NCBI RefSeq assembly: GCF_010389155.1 | Contig: NC_057762.1 | Span: forward strand, 34,842,055-34,906,054 | DNA from: Erigeron canadensis | Lineage: Eukaryota; Streptophyta; Magnoliopsida; Asterales; Asteraceae | Length of the DNA stretch: 64,000 nucleotides | Direction of reading: 5' to 3' | Shown: positions 11,596 through 23,802 of the stretch, one piece after another | Position numbering within the stretch: position 1 is the stretch's first letter | Layout: every line of letters starts with the position of its first letter | The notes under the pieces: model-generated | Told to the model about the DNA's origin: nothing | The model's database searches: none | Seen by the model: only the letters and a program-made list of their open reading frames with translations | Position numbers and translations under genes: made by a program

Positions 11596-12636
11596 TGAGG
11601 AACCTTCAAAGTTCAGTAGCAAGACAAGTTCATTAGTATAATTATAATTATAGGAACCAAAAATCCTTGAAGGTTGGAGTAGCAAAATGTCATCGTCCAT
11701 TGTGACAAAATATTGTAGTCATTATTTGGTGTCATGACTCATGACAACTTATAGGCTAAATGGGAGATGGGAAAACTGATCATAAATGTAGTATGAACAG
11801 ATCATTTTCTGTGTAAATGATCATTAGAACAGGGCTTATTGCCATTTCGACCGTGTATTATTATGTATTTGAAGAGGTAGGAGATTAGTCAATTGTATAA
11901 CTATGGATTTCAAATCTATGTTTATTAAACATGTTTGTATTTGTTCGGTAACTGTTTGACTGTGTTCTGTATAGTGTAGTAGTTTGGATGGAAGACTATC
12001 TGGTTTATAGCAAGTAAACTGGATAACAAAATGATGGAATCCCACCCCTGCTTTAACATGTTTTGCACTGTGTGCGTTCATTCTTAGTACATAAGTTGCA
12101 AGAAAAGAAGAAAAAAAACATGCAAGAACGACTGCAGTACATTGTAGTTACAAAATGGATCGGCAGGCAATTGGGAGTATGTTGGCATGGTCTCAGTTGG
12201 TTCAGCAAAAAGTAAGAACTACATTGGCTTAATTGGTTCGAAACATCTGTATACAACAAATTTACTAAAGTGGTTGAACCAGATCAGTCTATTAGAATTC
12301 AAATGGGGTTTCATTATATAAACTATTTTTCACACTAGGATTGGATTAGTTTCACATATATTTTCTTAGGAAGATAGACCGCCAAAGTAACAAACTTACT
12401 AAAACAAGAGTTACGTCACTAAGCTTGTCTGCAACTTACACAAAACCAAAGAGGGTAACAAACAATTTTGCTATATTCTAAGTTTCTAGCCACTCTACAT
12501 CAGCAGCAAAAGCATGGCTGCAGAACCAAAGTTGCCTAAATACTCAAAATACGACATTTGCCCACAAAATCCAACTATGCATACTCTAAACAATTCTGAA
12601 CAAAAATGCAAAGCATAACAGAATTGAAAGACACAC
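11596..12636. other. NRAMP 3' region and intergenic
   Basis: The first few hundred bases probably hold the NRAMP 3' untranslated region. Beyond this I see no gene. Confidence 0.4.
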
Positions 12637-12639
12637 TTA

Positions 12640-12947
12640 GAGCCTTTGTAATGGGGTATGGTGTGAACAAGGTGGAAGCTATAACCTTGACCACATGATG
12701 TGGTATCACTACAACTTTAAAGTGAATTTGGTGTGGAAGTTACAAAGTGGATGAGTCCACCTTGAGATTATATTGGGTGGTGTGTTCTTTCCTTTCTTTT
12801 TCATTTTTTTTTCATTTGTTTTAAATATGGTGTGGTATGGTTATTATTGCGGGTGTAGTGTTGTTATGAGGTGATATTGTGTGATGTTGATGTGGCGCTG
12901 ATGTGTCACACCACCTGGTGTGGTGGTGTGAACCATTACATATACTC
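12640..12947. mobile_element. Harbinger-type MITE (308 bp)
   Basis: The ends are inverted repeats: GAGCCTTTGTAATGG on the left and CCATTACATATACTC on the right. They are flanked by TTA on both sides (12637-12639 and 12948-12950). A 3-bp TTA duplication is typical of PIF/Harbinger (Tourist-like) elements. The inside is rich in GTGGTGTG motifs and encodes nothing. Confidence 0.7.
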
Positions 12948-13208
12948 TTAGTAGGCATACTCTAAACAATTCAGTCCGTGTGATGGTAGCTAATTGATCA
13001 CGTATGTAATGACGTACATGTTAACATGGCCCAAAAGCATGAGAAAACAATACTTTTGGCCCATCTTATTTATATGTGGAGGACAACCGTTGTTGGACAG
13101 ACATGTACTTGCCCATTTATTTAGTTTATAAATACCTTTCCCCACTAATGGATAAGGCATAATTTCATTCATTGACAATCGTTTGTCCACTAAAAAAATA
13201 CAAATCCC
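12948..13208. other. short intergenic stretch
   Basis: No feature recognised between the MITE and the hairpin. Confidence 0.4.
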
Positions 13209-13368
13209 TTCTAGAATGGGAAATCAATAACTTTCTCACTCTAGGTTATCTTCTTATCATCTTAGGCTCACGAAGAGTTTTGTTAGGTTTGCACTGTATA
13301 TTCGCGAGCCTAAGGTAATAAGAAAATAACCTAGAGTAAGAAAACTATTGATTTCTTACTCTAAAAGA
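13209..13368. repeat. long hairpin: 67-bp arms, 25-base loop
   Basis: The segment 13209-13275 is a near-complement of 13301-13368, with roughly nine mismatches or small bulges. Both arms contain ACTCTAGGTTAT and TTAGGCTC cores. The shape fits either a foldback MITE or a plant MIRNA-type precursor. I do not recognise any known mature miRNA in it. Confidence 0.6.
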
Positions 13369-14520
13369 GATGTGTATTTTAACCAAACCATTTAATAATC
13401 ACTTCAAAAAAGTGAACTCAAACCTAACTTGCTTTATATTTATATTTGATAGCACATACCAAAAGCAAAATTTACATAACTTCTTTAAAGGTATGTACTA
13501 ATGTACATAAACTGAAAAGACGAATTCAAACCCAACTCATTTGCAAAACATGATAGTAGTGTTCATTAATTTATGATTTAGACTCGATTAGCTTACAATT
13601 CTTTTCCTTTTATCATAAATAAATATTAAATAAAATAAGATAAGTAAAAAAACCAAAGACATCTAATGTCATCTTCCACGAGTTTTAATATTTCTTTTTA
13701 CTTTATAAGATAGAAAAATGGCTTTCAAATTTTAATCTCTTATATATAAATAAAAAAGAATTGTTTCTAGAATATTTTTTAAAAAAATATCTTATATGGC
13801 AAACTCACAATCTTTTCTACAAATAATTTTAGAAATTATGACATCATATTTAAAATTATATTTTTAGTAACATTTTAGTTTTTTAAAAAATTAATCAATC
13901 CTAACACTATCTTAGCTACTTCATTAATTTTTCATATAGTTTTATAATTTACATTAGGTCTTGATGAAACTTTTATAAATATAGACATTTTCTATTTATC
14001 TCCAAGTAAAAAAAATATTTTGAAGTTTAAAATACATAACTACATATTTTTTTCTACATGTTAAGTTGCTAACCATTTTATGTAAAAAGAACAAAGAAAG
14101 AATAGTTTGATTTATAAAGTTTAAATTTAAAAAGTTATCATCAAATATATTTATATTTGTTGTTTTAATACACCAAATATATTTTGATACACACAAGCTT
14201 AAGGTAGCCATATGCATTTTGTTTATCAAAACTAGAAAATGTTGTAAATTATCACATAGATATTTCAGAATAGACTTAATCCATTTCGTCATAACTTCAA
14301 CAACGATAGTACATTTTTTAAAAGTTTTATTAATATGTCCGGGTTGAACCCAAGTTAATTAGCCAGTAATGTAAAAAATAGCATGTATCGATTTATCACG
14401 TCACATTTTCATTTAAAATTATTTTTTTTGCTAATATAGCGTAAAGCCGTAAACAACTAAACATCACCGGACAAAACTATTGTAAAGTAAAAAAAAGATA
14501 AATAAAACATAGAATTAAGT
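13369..14520. other. intergenic, no gene seen
   Basis: Very AT-rich. A 98-codon open frame here has no family features and looks like chance. No repeat ends were recognised. Confidence 0.5.
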
Positions 14521-14610
14521 ATGGCGCAACAAACAAACAAACCCTAATCAGGAGATGCCGGGAAAAAAACCCTAAAGTCGTAAATACAATTATCTTGGTT
14601 GTTGCTGTAC
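14521..14610 (+). promoter_or_regulatory. possible 5' non-coding exon/promoter of the FRIGIDA-like gene
   Basis: Two telo-box motifs (AAACCCTAA near 14540, AAACCCTAAAG near 14567) sit just before a good splice donor (GCTGTAC then GTAATC at 14611). The coding ATG at 16438 is preceded by splice acceptors (CAG at 16401-16402 and 16412-16414). This suggests a 5' UTR intron of about 1.8 kb. It is inference from splice signals only. Confidence 0.35.
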
Positions 14611-16437
14611 GTAATCTTTCACTCTCTTTCATCTATCAATATTATTCTTTGTATTTATCTATTTATTTGGATTTCAAGTTCCTTATATTGTTTGTTCATG
14701 ATGATATATATACATATATATGTATTCATAGATTTATCTACAAATTAGTTATCTCAGTGATGAGTATTTTTGATGCCATAATAATATTTTTGAATTGTTG
14801 GTGTTGAGTTTACAAATTTATGCTCCAGTCCTCGAAACTCGGTTAGGAATACTTTAGAATTAGAATGACTAATGACTACTTTTATGTGGATTGGGTGTGT
14901 TTTGCATAATAAGCTTGAGATTCATTTGTAGAAACTCGATAACTTGCTAGCGTTATTTCTACATTGTTATTTTCTTCGTGGCTCTCCGAGTTTATAATAA
15001 GGGAATAAGTTACCTGAGGACATGAAATGAGTATTTAGATTCAACGTAATTCAACGTAAATTGAAAGATAGTAATCGGCACTAGAACGAGGTGAGTTGAG
15101 CTTACTCGGTACGAATTTTGGTCTGCTTAAACTCGGTCAAGAATCATGATTTATATAATAATTCCGGTAGAGTTAGTAGAAGCAACCTTGCTTATTGACT
15201 TTTTCGGGCAAGAAACTTGTATTAATCTGGGCATTTTACATGTTTCCTCATTGGCCAAAAGGTTTCAATATCATAGTCGTTTGGTGACAATTTTTTATTT
15301 TATTTTTGCATTTGTCAACCTCTGTCAATCTTTGAGTTTAGGAGGTGTTGACTAATTTCTAGCCGAGTTCACCCAATAATTAGCATCCTGTAGTAATGCT
15401 AATACATTGTTGAGAGTGGTGATTACCCATGTTTCCGCGGAACCAATTTGTTCACCTGAAGATGTTCATATTTAAAATTAAATATTTGGTGTCTTGGTTT
15501 AAGTTACTTGATTAGAAGCCTGGAAGAAAAATAGCCTTAAACTTTCTAGGTCCTGGCTGTCATTCTCACAACCTTGCTCTAATATTTTAAAATATTCCAG
15601 CTAAGTTTACTAAATGAGGCATGGAACGTGCACCCTTATCTGTGGTATGAGAGTTTTTGGTTTCAGTGAACTAGGTTGCCTTATTAGTAAATTAGACTTA
15701 ACTGGGAAGTAAATGTTATGGTATATTTGATCTCATCTTATAATATGTCTTATGTCTAGAACATGTAGCTAAATCAAAATGATACACTGTCACATTTGGC
15801 TGAATTAAGGAACTTTCTTATAATAGTCCTAAATATACCCCTTTATTCTCCCAAATGTGGTATTTTGAGCTCCTTTGACAACAAAAAGACCCTGATAAAA
15901 AACGTGAGGAAGATCTTGAAGAACCACCTAGAGAAATCCACGAGTGGAACCTTGAGGCGGCGCGATGCCTTAAAGATTACAGGAGGTAATGATAACAGGG
16001 AGAGTAGGGTATAAATCCAAGTTAGCATAATTGATATCCTAGCTTAGTTTTTAAAGTCAAAGTTGTGAAGTCTTCGCTTGTATCAGATAGCTTAATCTGA
16101 ATAAATCTTTATATTTTGTTTGTTTGTCAACCATTTCAGCTACATAGAATAATTGTGGTTTCAAATAAATAGAACAGCTACAAACTCGATATTAGATGTG
16201 ATTACGTGAAATGAGGTGTTTAACAAGGATTAGGACATAAGAGGTTTATGTATTCTGCATCGGGAGCTTCTGGATACAATATATTGATGCTCAATTCATC
16301 GTCTCCATAACATATTATTTGTAGTTGAATTTTATAATAGATATTTAACATGTATGTTGGATATATGCTGATTTACAAGTACTTTGGGCTTATCATATGC
16401 AGTTTCTTTTGCAGTTCCCTCCGTGCCACACAAAACC
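14611..16437 (+). other. probable 5' UTR intron of the FRIGIDA-like gene
   Basis: This 1.8-kb stretch has no supported gene. Short frames at 15.15 and 15.8 kb lack family features. T-rich and AT-rich composition fits an intron ending at the acceptors near 16402 or 16414. Confidence 0.35.
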
Positions 16438-18510
16438 ATGGCTGACACTGATGTTACTATGGCTTTGACATTAACACCTTCTCTCATAGAACAGCTGAGC
16501 AAGGCATTAGTTGAACTAGAAGCTCATAAAGAAAGTGTTACAGATACAGTTTCTTTTACAGAAATAACTGAACACTTTCGCGATCTTGAGGCAAAAATGA
16601 TAAAGAAATACGCTGATCTGGAAGCTAAGGAAAAAGCTTTCAAAAGTGAGGAATCTGAGAGTCGCACATTACTTGCTGCACAAGAGGCAGCTATTGCTGC
16701 AAAAGAGCAAGATGTGTTTGACCGCATCCAAGTCCTGAAAGATGCTGCTGTGGCTGCCATTGCGGAGACAAGGGCCAATTATCCTCCACCATCTATTTTT
16801 ACAGAAGATATAATGGAGTCCATAGACAACAAGGTAAGCTCTTTTCATGATGATATAAAAGGGGAACCCTCTGAAAAAACAGGTGGTGACATCACGTTCC
16901 TTCCAGAGCTGATACAGTTTTGTGAGCAGATGGATACAAAAGGGCTTCTTGCTTTTGTTACTGAGAATCAAAATAATATCACTGTTTTATGTGAGGAACT
17001 TAGTCTTGCACTTAAGACTTCCTCAGAGCCGGGTCATATAGTTCTTAATTCATTGGAGGGATTCTACTCTCCTTATGATACTAAGGATACTGCGGCCCTT
17101 CAGGGCATGCGCCAATCCTGTATTAATATTATGGAAGCCATGAACGCCATGTTGGCAAGGGCTGATGTGGGTTTTGATCACCTACTTAATTATGAAATTA
17201 AGCAGCAAGCTAGGGCTATTGCTGATGAATGGAGGCCTAAGTTGGCTCATGATGGCATCATTGATGCTGCCAGTGGAAAGTCATTAGAAGCTGAGGCATT
17301 CTTGCAGCTCCTTTCGACTTTTAGAATTGCTTCAGATTTTTCGGAAGATGAACTCTGCAAGTATGTTCTTGCAGTTTGTGAGCGAAGGCAAGCACCTGAG
17401 CTCTGCCATTCTCTTGGTTTAGCACACAAAATGCCAGGTTGGTGTTTCTTTAATGGAGACATGGCTCTTTTAAGGTTTTGTAACCGAGACTTGTTCAAGT
17501 CAATGACAACGGGATGCTTTTGTTTCATCTTAAATATAGAAAACAAATAAAATATTATTGTATGACGTACTAATCTCGGTTTCTTTTAGGTATTATTGAT
17601 GAATTGATCAGGAAAGGGAAATTGGTTAGTGCAGTACATTTTGTGCACTCCTTTGAGCTTGTGGACAATTTCCCGACTGTACCCCTTTTGAAAACTTACT
17701 TGAAGGATCTAAGGAGAAATTCACAAGCAAAACGCATTAATGCACCCAATTCAGAAAGTGTTCAGGTACAATTTTGGACGCGGTTCTTCTGATTTTATTT
17801 GCAAAATTTTTCTATATATATTATATATTTACTTAAATTTGGTTATTTATACATTTATGTAGAATGAAGGGAACATGAAAGAACTTGCAGCTCTGAGAGA
17901 AGTGATCTACTGTGTTCAGAAGTACAAACTCGAGGCTGAGTACCCACTTGACCCACTTCAGAGACGGGTGGGTCAGCTAGAAAGAGTTACGGCTGATAGG
18001 AAGAGATTTCGTGAGCCAACCAGTAAACGTGAGTCCACTAGTAAACGCGAGTCCACTAGTAGACATGAGTCCACTAGTAAACATGAGGCAACCCATAGAC
18101 TACCACCCAATAAGAAGCCACATTTAAATGGAGGTGGAGTTTATGGGCGTCACAGTCCTGCCCTACCTTACTTGGCGGTTAATGGGCGGCAGGCTCCTGT
18201 TCCTGCTCCTGCTCTTACTCCAGTCTACATGGATAGAGGACTATATGGTGCACCATCATCACAGAGGTATCCTCATGCCGATCCCTACGTCTACCAGCCA
18301 GCTCCCTCTCCCCATAACCAGCCAACATACAGTCAGCATGTTTATGAACAAAATGCATATTATTACCCACCAGATAATAGAACTGTTGCTGCTGCTGCTA
18401 CACCATCACCATCCGCTTACGGTGGCTATACAAGTAACGCTGGCTATACAAGTAATGGAGGTGGCTACCCAAGTAGTGGTGTACCGTCTTCCTATCAACC
18501 ATATATGTAA
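16438..18510 (+). CDS. FRL: FRIGIDA-like protein, 3 coding exons, 607 aa
   Basis: Coding exons 16438-17437, 17590-17765 and 17863-18510 join in frame to 607 residues. I chose the ATG at 16438 (context AACCATGG) because the bases just before it hold splice-acceptor signals. An N-terminal coiled-coil region (about 35-115) is rich in Lys, Glu and Ala. The FRIGIDA-family core follows, with LVLDSLEGFY-like, LEAxAFLQLLSTF and ELCHSLGLAHKMPG motifs, then VSAVHFVHSFELVDNFP and an LREVIYCVQKYKLEAEYPLDPL segment. It is closest in these motifs to Arabidopsis FRL3. The C-terminus is low-complexity, Tyr/Pro/Ser-rich. FRIGIDA relatives act in the nucleus, FRIGIDA itself as a scaffold promoting FLC transcription. 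A flowering role for this copy is not shown. Confidence 0.92.
18023..18094 (+). repeat. 18-bp coding tandem repeat in the FRIGIDA-like gene
   Basis: About four imperfect copies of an 18-base unit (gagtccactagtaaacgc type) encode a repeated ESTSKR hexapeptide just before the Pro/Tyr-rich tail. The unit length is a multiple of three, so copy-number change would keep the frame. Confidence 0.8.
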
Positions 18511-19180
18511 CTTACAAAAACAACGCCGTTTCTAGGTTAGGGTGTCTTCTCGGTTCTAATGCTACATACGTTACAGTATTAAACTATTCCATGACTTTAT
18601 TATGAGGCAAAGCATTTTAGATTATTTAACTTAATTTTGTATTTCCTCCCTTCTAAGTGGCTTGTAATATGTTGCCAGTCCATTAGATATGGTTTTTAAA
18701 CTTTTAATGCTTTGCTTTTGGAATTAAAGTGGCAATTTTCTTGTGTTTGAAGTTTCGGGTCTTGCAGTGTTTGGTAGCATTATCATATGTTTAAAGGATT
18801 AAAAGTTGGATCAACTTTAATCATGTGATTAAACCAATGGTCAAGATTAAATTTTGATTTTTAAATCTTGATCTATGGATTTAAGCTAATAATTAAAGTT
18901 GATCCAATTTCATAGATAAAGTTAGAAATTAAAGTTGAATTAACTTTAGCTTACCTAAATCAATGTTTACAAGGAAAAGTAGAAAACAGGGTAGCCGGTG
19001 GGATCAGTGGATTCAAAGTCTTTTCTTTCAAGTAAATGTAAAATATTCTTGGTCGATACTATTGCATCGTTTGATGGAAGATCTTTATGAAATGTTTTTG
19101 TGCAATTTAAAATCTTAAAATTTTATACTAAAGATACATCCAACATTTCTACCGGCATGTAGGGCAACATTTGTTGTTTG
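18511..19180. other. FRIGIDA-like 3' region and AT-rich inverted repeat
   Basis: The first part is probably 3' UTR. At 18800-18960, AAAGTTGGATCAACTTT and AAAGTTGATCCAA-like segments form an imperfect inverted repeat, perhaps a MITE remnant. No gene. Confidence 0.4.
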
Positions 19181-19183
19181 TTA

Positions 19184-19595
19184 TCTATAATCCCTTAATA
19201 AGCAAACTATCCCACCCCTCTTTTAACACCTCTACCTTTAAAATGTCTTTTATGCCCTCCTAATTTACAGGACCCTATTTTTTCTCCATCACGCTCATTA
19301 CACACACATACGTTCATCTGATTTCCGATTTTCTCTCCCTCCCCCCTTTCTCTGATTTTCTCCCCCCATAAACACCATCCACCACCGCCCCAAATACCAC
19401 CATCCACCACCATAATCCACCTTCTATGTACGCTATCCCCCCATAAACACCATCCACCACCGCCCCAAAAACCACCATCCACCGCCGCCGGCTTATTTTT
19501 TTTTCTTTTTCATCGCCGCCGCCCCACAAACCACCATCAAACCACCGACGTTTTTTCTTATTCTTCGTTGCATCGCGTGGGTATAACGCTAGTAT
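19184..19595 (+). mobile_element. Helitron-like element, non-autonomous
   Basis: It begins TCTATAATCCCTTAATAAGC and ends with a GC-rich GCATCGCGTGGGTATAACG followed by CTAG and T. The interior carries several CCACCACCGCCCC repeats. On the reverse strand these give glycine-rich chance frames with no gene value. Confidence 0.6.
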
Positions 19596-21232
19596 ATATA
19601 TATATCAGAATGTGTTTATTTTGGAAATAAACTTTTTTTATCTTAAAATTTTCCACAGTTGATCAAACATAATTTAATTTTCATTCACTTTAATATAGTA
19701 GAGATAAAAATGTACTTGTAAATATTAGGCATAACAATAATTCTATGTATTTTGACATTTTTATTTTAACATAATAATTACTAATTTTGCTATTTTGTGC
19801 ATTATATTGTCCAACTTATGTTTATTTTGTGCATTATATTGTCCAACTTATGTTAAAAACTAGCTGATCAACCCGGGTCTTACGCGGACAGATGAAAAAA
19901 ATACGTGTTGACAATCACTTTTTGTGACCAAATATGGTGGTTTGTTTTTTTTTTTTTTGAAGATTTCAAAATCTTAAGGATAGACATGTCTCTAAGTTTG
20001 ATTTTTAAACATTGCTCAAATGTTCACAAAGTAACTACATGTTTTTGCATCAATAGCTTCCACACGTTTCATCATCAAGATGGCAAAATCACTGGAATTG
20101 CATAAACACCTTTTAAATGATCATGAGAATTTTGACGCAAACGCCTGTTTACAAAAAGGTAAAAAAAAATTTGGAAGTTTGATGCAAACTTAAAGATAAG
20201 ATCCGATTTCTTAATGTTAGAGTTAATCCAACATATAAGTAGGAAGGTCTTTCTTTTCTAAGAATCCAAACTGAAGTTTGTCCCTGCAAACACGAAGCAC
20301 TACATTTGTAAAAGTTTATGATCAAAAGCATAGTTCTTCATAGATTTCATTCATAGACCTTTTAGCATTTGCAAACCAACTCTTTGTGTGTTCAAAATTT
20401 ATATACAACTTGTTACCCAAACCACCAATAAGAAACCGGGAAGCGTTTATTCAAAGTATGTCAGGACGTCAGGCAAGGTTAGTCACGAAATCTTGACCAG
20501 ATTTAAATTCTATGGAAGTCCCCTTTTGAAAGAGTATATTTATCTAGAGACCTTTTTTATGAGTTAAGGTTATAAAATTAAAAGCTATGTAACAAAAGAA
20601 ACAAAAAAGTTTGTAGTAGCATGAATTTTCCTATGAAAATTTCCTTCTTAGTTCTACAGACTAAATGGTTCATAGTTCATGGCATTATAGAATTTAGACC
20701 AACATGTGATCTCTTTGATCTTAACACTGAGATTGGATTTTATGGTCAAGGTATAAAAGTTTGACTTCTAAGTTTGATTGGGATTCTTAAAATGCGTAAA
20801 AAAACTGAACAATTATGGTTTCCCCTTCTTTCGATCTCAGTCTCACATAACTATTTAAAAAATCTGCAAGATGATAAAACCACAATACAAAGTCATTTAA
20901 ACCACAATACAAAGTCATTTAATTGGTGCAAGTTGATAAAACCAAAACACAAAGTTAATTGTTTGTGATTTGAAAAGGTCTTTGTCAGCTCTATCTTTGA
21001 AACACAAAATGTCACTAATGATGAAGTGAAACTATTATTTAAAGATCTAAAAACTTCAAAATGTGTATAAAGGACAATTCTCTAACTCAATAAAGCTTTA
21101 CCACGGTTACCATAAAAATCTTAAATGTGAATCTTAGTCAAGAGTTAGAACTTAGAAGAGTTTTTGATTAAAATCTAGTTGCTCTCTCGTCAAAGAGCAC
21201 AAAAATCTCATTTATCTTATTGGTTATATCCA
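19596..21232. other. intergenic, no gene seen
   Basis: It contains a 29-bp tandem duplication near 19790-19850 (unit ends TCCAACTTATG) and a 24-bp one near 20878-20922 (AACCACAATACAAAG unit). A Helitron-like GC-rich motif lies near 19868-19890. No coding content recognised. Confidence 0.45.
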
Positions 21233-21240
21233 CGGGTATC

Positions 21241-21930
21241 CAGTACCGGCTTAAGCTTTTTAGGGGCTTAAGCGAGATCAATTTTGGGGGCCTTTTTAAT
21301 TAACATATAAAAAAAACGTTAACATAACTAGTGTGTTATTCTGCTGCCTTTTCTTTGTGTTAGTCCTACCTCATGCTGTACTGTGGAATAAGGCCTTTCA
21401 TGCCTTTGAGTGTACCGCCTTTCAAGTGTAAAAACCATCCAATTTTAGAGTGAAATAGTGCTTTCAATAGTCTAATACATACCTGCTACCTTGCATTATT
21501 ACTTTCTGCCTTGCATTGCATTGTTACCAGTGGTGAACAAAAGCAAGAGATGAGAGATTGAGAGAGCTACAAGAAAGTCGGAGATGAAAGCAAGAGTTAA
21601 AGAATTGAAAATAACTGATAATCAAAATACCCTTTATAAACTTGAATGCTATAATCATGGTAAACCGACAACCAACTTCGATTTTCTCTATATGAGTAAT
21701 GGAACTTTGATTTTTAAGAAAGGAGTGATGGTTGAAACGGTTGGTGTTCTCAAAAATGGAAGTCGCTGCTTTTATTTTAGATAAAGAAACCTAACTATTT
21801 TTATTAATTGTAAACTACACGCTTAGTAATTTAGTATAGATATAGCTTATGTACTCAAAGTTTGGGGGCCTTAGTTAATGGTGGGCCTTAGGTCCATGCC
21901 TAACCCACTACTACTATAAGGCCGGCCCTG
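21241..21930. mobile_element. hAT-like element (690 bp)
   Basis: The left end reads CAGTACCGGCTTAAGC and the right end AAGGCCGGCCCTG, an inverted pair of the CAGGGCCGG type. The flanking 8-mers cgggtatc (21233-21240) and cgagtatc (21931-21938) differ by one base, as expected of an old hAT duplication. Left-end relatives occur at about 35811 and 61189. A 66-codon frame at 21584-21784 inside it is not recognisable as transposase. Confidence 0.65.
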
Positions 21931-21938
21931 CGAGTATC

Positions 21939-22168
21939 TCATATAACGGTTTCATGGTACGGATTTATCCATGACTTATATGGCATTTTCATTATCCATT
22001 CGTGACCCACAAGTGGGTACATATTTATATCGGTATTGCATCCACATATAAAATTTATTGAAATTATTACCCATCCATGACAAATGTGTATCCATGGGTT
22101 AAAAGTTTTTTCTCTGCGGTTGTCATCCCTAGTGTTATGTGTGCAACAAAAGTGAGAAAAACAAATCT

Positions 22169-22199
<31 letters not shown>

Positions 22200-23220
22200 T
22201 TGTTATTCCAAAATAATAAGATAAAATATTAAATAAATTCATATGTAAGAAAGAAAAAAAAGACGTGTATAAAGCACAGAATGGGAAAGATTATATAGGC
22301 TATAGATAGATAGATGAGCATGAAACTAACCATACATATGTAAAAATATTCGGGATCATATCCTTCACTATTTTTAATTATATTTTTGATCCTAACTCAA
22401 TTTACTTAAAATATTGTAGCACAAGATAATCCACATCTAAATTTATATCTATATAGGCACTAAAAATAATTTTAAAAAAAATCGAGAAGATGACAAATAA
22501 GAAAAATATGATGTACCACAATCTAAGACTAATGCTAATTATGCCCTAAATTATCATTTCTTAAAGATATAGAGATGATGATTTTTCAAGCATTTTATTA
22601 ACAAACATAAACCTTAGGCACTTCCATCTTGTTTTATAAGGAGGGTTTTAACTATTTAACATATAAACTCTTTAAAAAATTTGATTTAGACATATGTCAG
22701 AATGTACTGATACTTTGTTAAATGGAATACGTCACTTATACAAGATATGTGGTTTATTCATTTATCAATCATAATTTCACACATTGCATGATTGATAATA
22801 TATATATATATATATCCAGAATTATTAATAATCTTTAGCCTGAGAAGTTTTTAAAAATCTAATGATCGTAATTATACCGTGTATGAAGTCAACAATGATA
22901 AGATAAAATTTGACTAAGATGCTAACTATAATCTTGTTATAGATAATAGAAACTACACTAATTATGTACCTCATTGTAACTATCATATTTAAAAACTTTC
23001 TTGCCCCTTTTCATTAGATCGCAAAGATGATTAGACGTCTCGTATCTGAGAAGAATTTCCCAACAACATAACTTCTTTTAAAAACCTCATATGTTCATAT
23101 AACTACAATACATTGATTGATTGAACATTGATTGATTGAACATTTTCAAAAGCACTTAAAACTAAAATGTAAATCTTAAAAACTTAAGGGGGAAAATAGC
23201 ATTGTAAACAATTTGATGTG
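21939..23220. other. intergenic, no gene seen
   Basis: Simple repeats: CA then TA run at 22170-22200 and a TA run at 22798-22815. A 14-bp duplication (TGATTGATTGAACA) lies near 23113-23142. No gene. Confidence 0.5.
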
Positions 23221-23224
23221 CATA

Positions 23225-23530
23225 CTCACGTTAGGATGGAAAAACGAAAGGCTACGGGAGTACAAGGAATCGTGTTCACCACCTGTTGGTGTCTATGGTT
23301 GGCACAGAACGACAAAAGGTTTGCTAACGGGAGGATTAACATCGAGAAGATTTTTCAAGATATCAAGAATTTAGGTTTTTTTTAGTATAGAAATAGAAAC
23401 AAATCTCACTCAATTAGGTGAGAAAAATGGTGTGCATTCGAGTTAATGTAAATTGACCGTTGTTTGATGAGCCTCGTCACTATTTGGTGGGGAGGCGGAT
23501 GTGAATAAAAGTTAAATCTTTTAAAAAAAA
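23225..23530 (+). mobile_element. LINE 3' fragment
   Basis: From 23237 the frame reads the end of a plant LINE reverse transcriptase polyprotein: a VFTTCWCLWLAQNDKRF segment, then an FQDIK motif, before a stop. An A-rich tail follows near 23522-23538. Only the extreme C-terminus remains, so it is a dead, 5'-truncated copy. No target-site duplication was recognised. Confidence 0.6.
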
Positions 23531-23650
23531 GAAAAAAGATTCTAGTACGAAAAATAAAAAGAAAAAAGAGTTTGAGTAGTCGTAGACTCGTAGTCGTCGG
23601 TCGTTCGTGTCGGGAACGTCGCTGACCGCTGACTTTACATTTCGATCATC

Positions 23651-23660
23651 CTTTATATAC
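23651..23660 (+). promoter_or_regulatory. probable TATA box of the aspartic protease gene
   Basis: CTTTATATAC lies about 145 bases before the ATG at 23803. It is followed at about 30-60 bases by a CT-rich leader typical of plant 5' UTRs. Confidence 0.5.
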
Positions 23661-23802
23661 ACAACACACAACCTCCGTCCCCTTTGTTCTTCTTAATCTT
23701 CACTTTTTCTCTCTCTAAAACCTAAAAAATCCTTTTAGAGAGAGAAAATTTTCTCCATTTTCCACCCACCGATCGCTTATTTTATTAATTATTAAATTAA
23801 TC

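Noticed and set aside
13996..14292. 98-codon open frame on the minus strand
   Set aside because: AT-rich composition, no domain or signal, no splice or promoter context. Length is expected by chance in such AT-rich DNA.
16384..16437. Upstream ATG extending the FRIGIDA-like protein
   Set aside because: This stretch holds splice-acceptor signals and is probably intron or 5' UTR. The ATG at 16438 has better context and matches family starts.
19207..19529. Glycine/tryptophan-rich minus-strand frames
   Set aside because: They arise from CCACCACC repeats inside a Helitron-like element.
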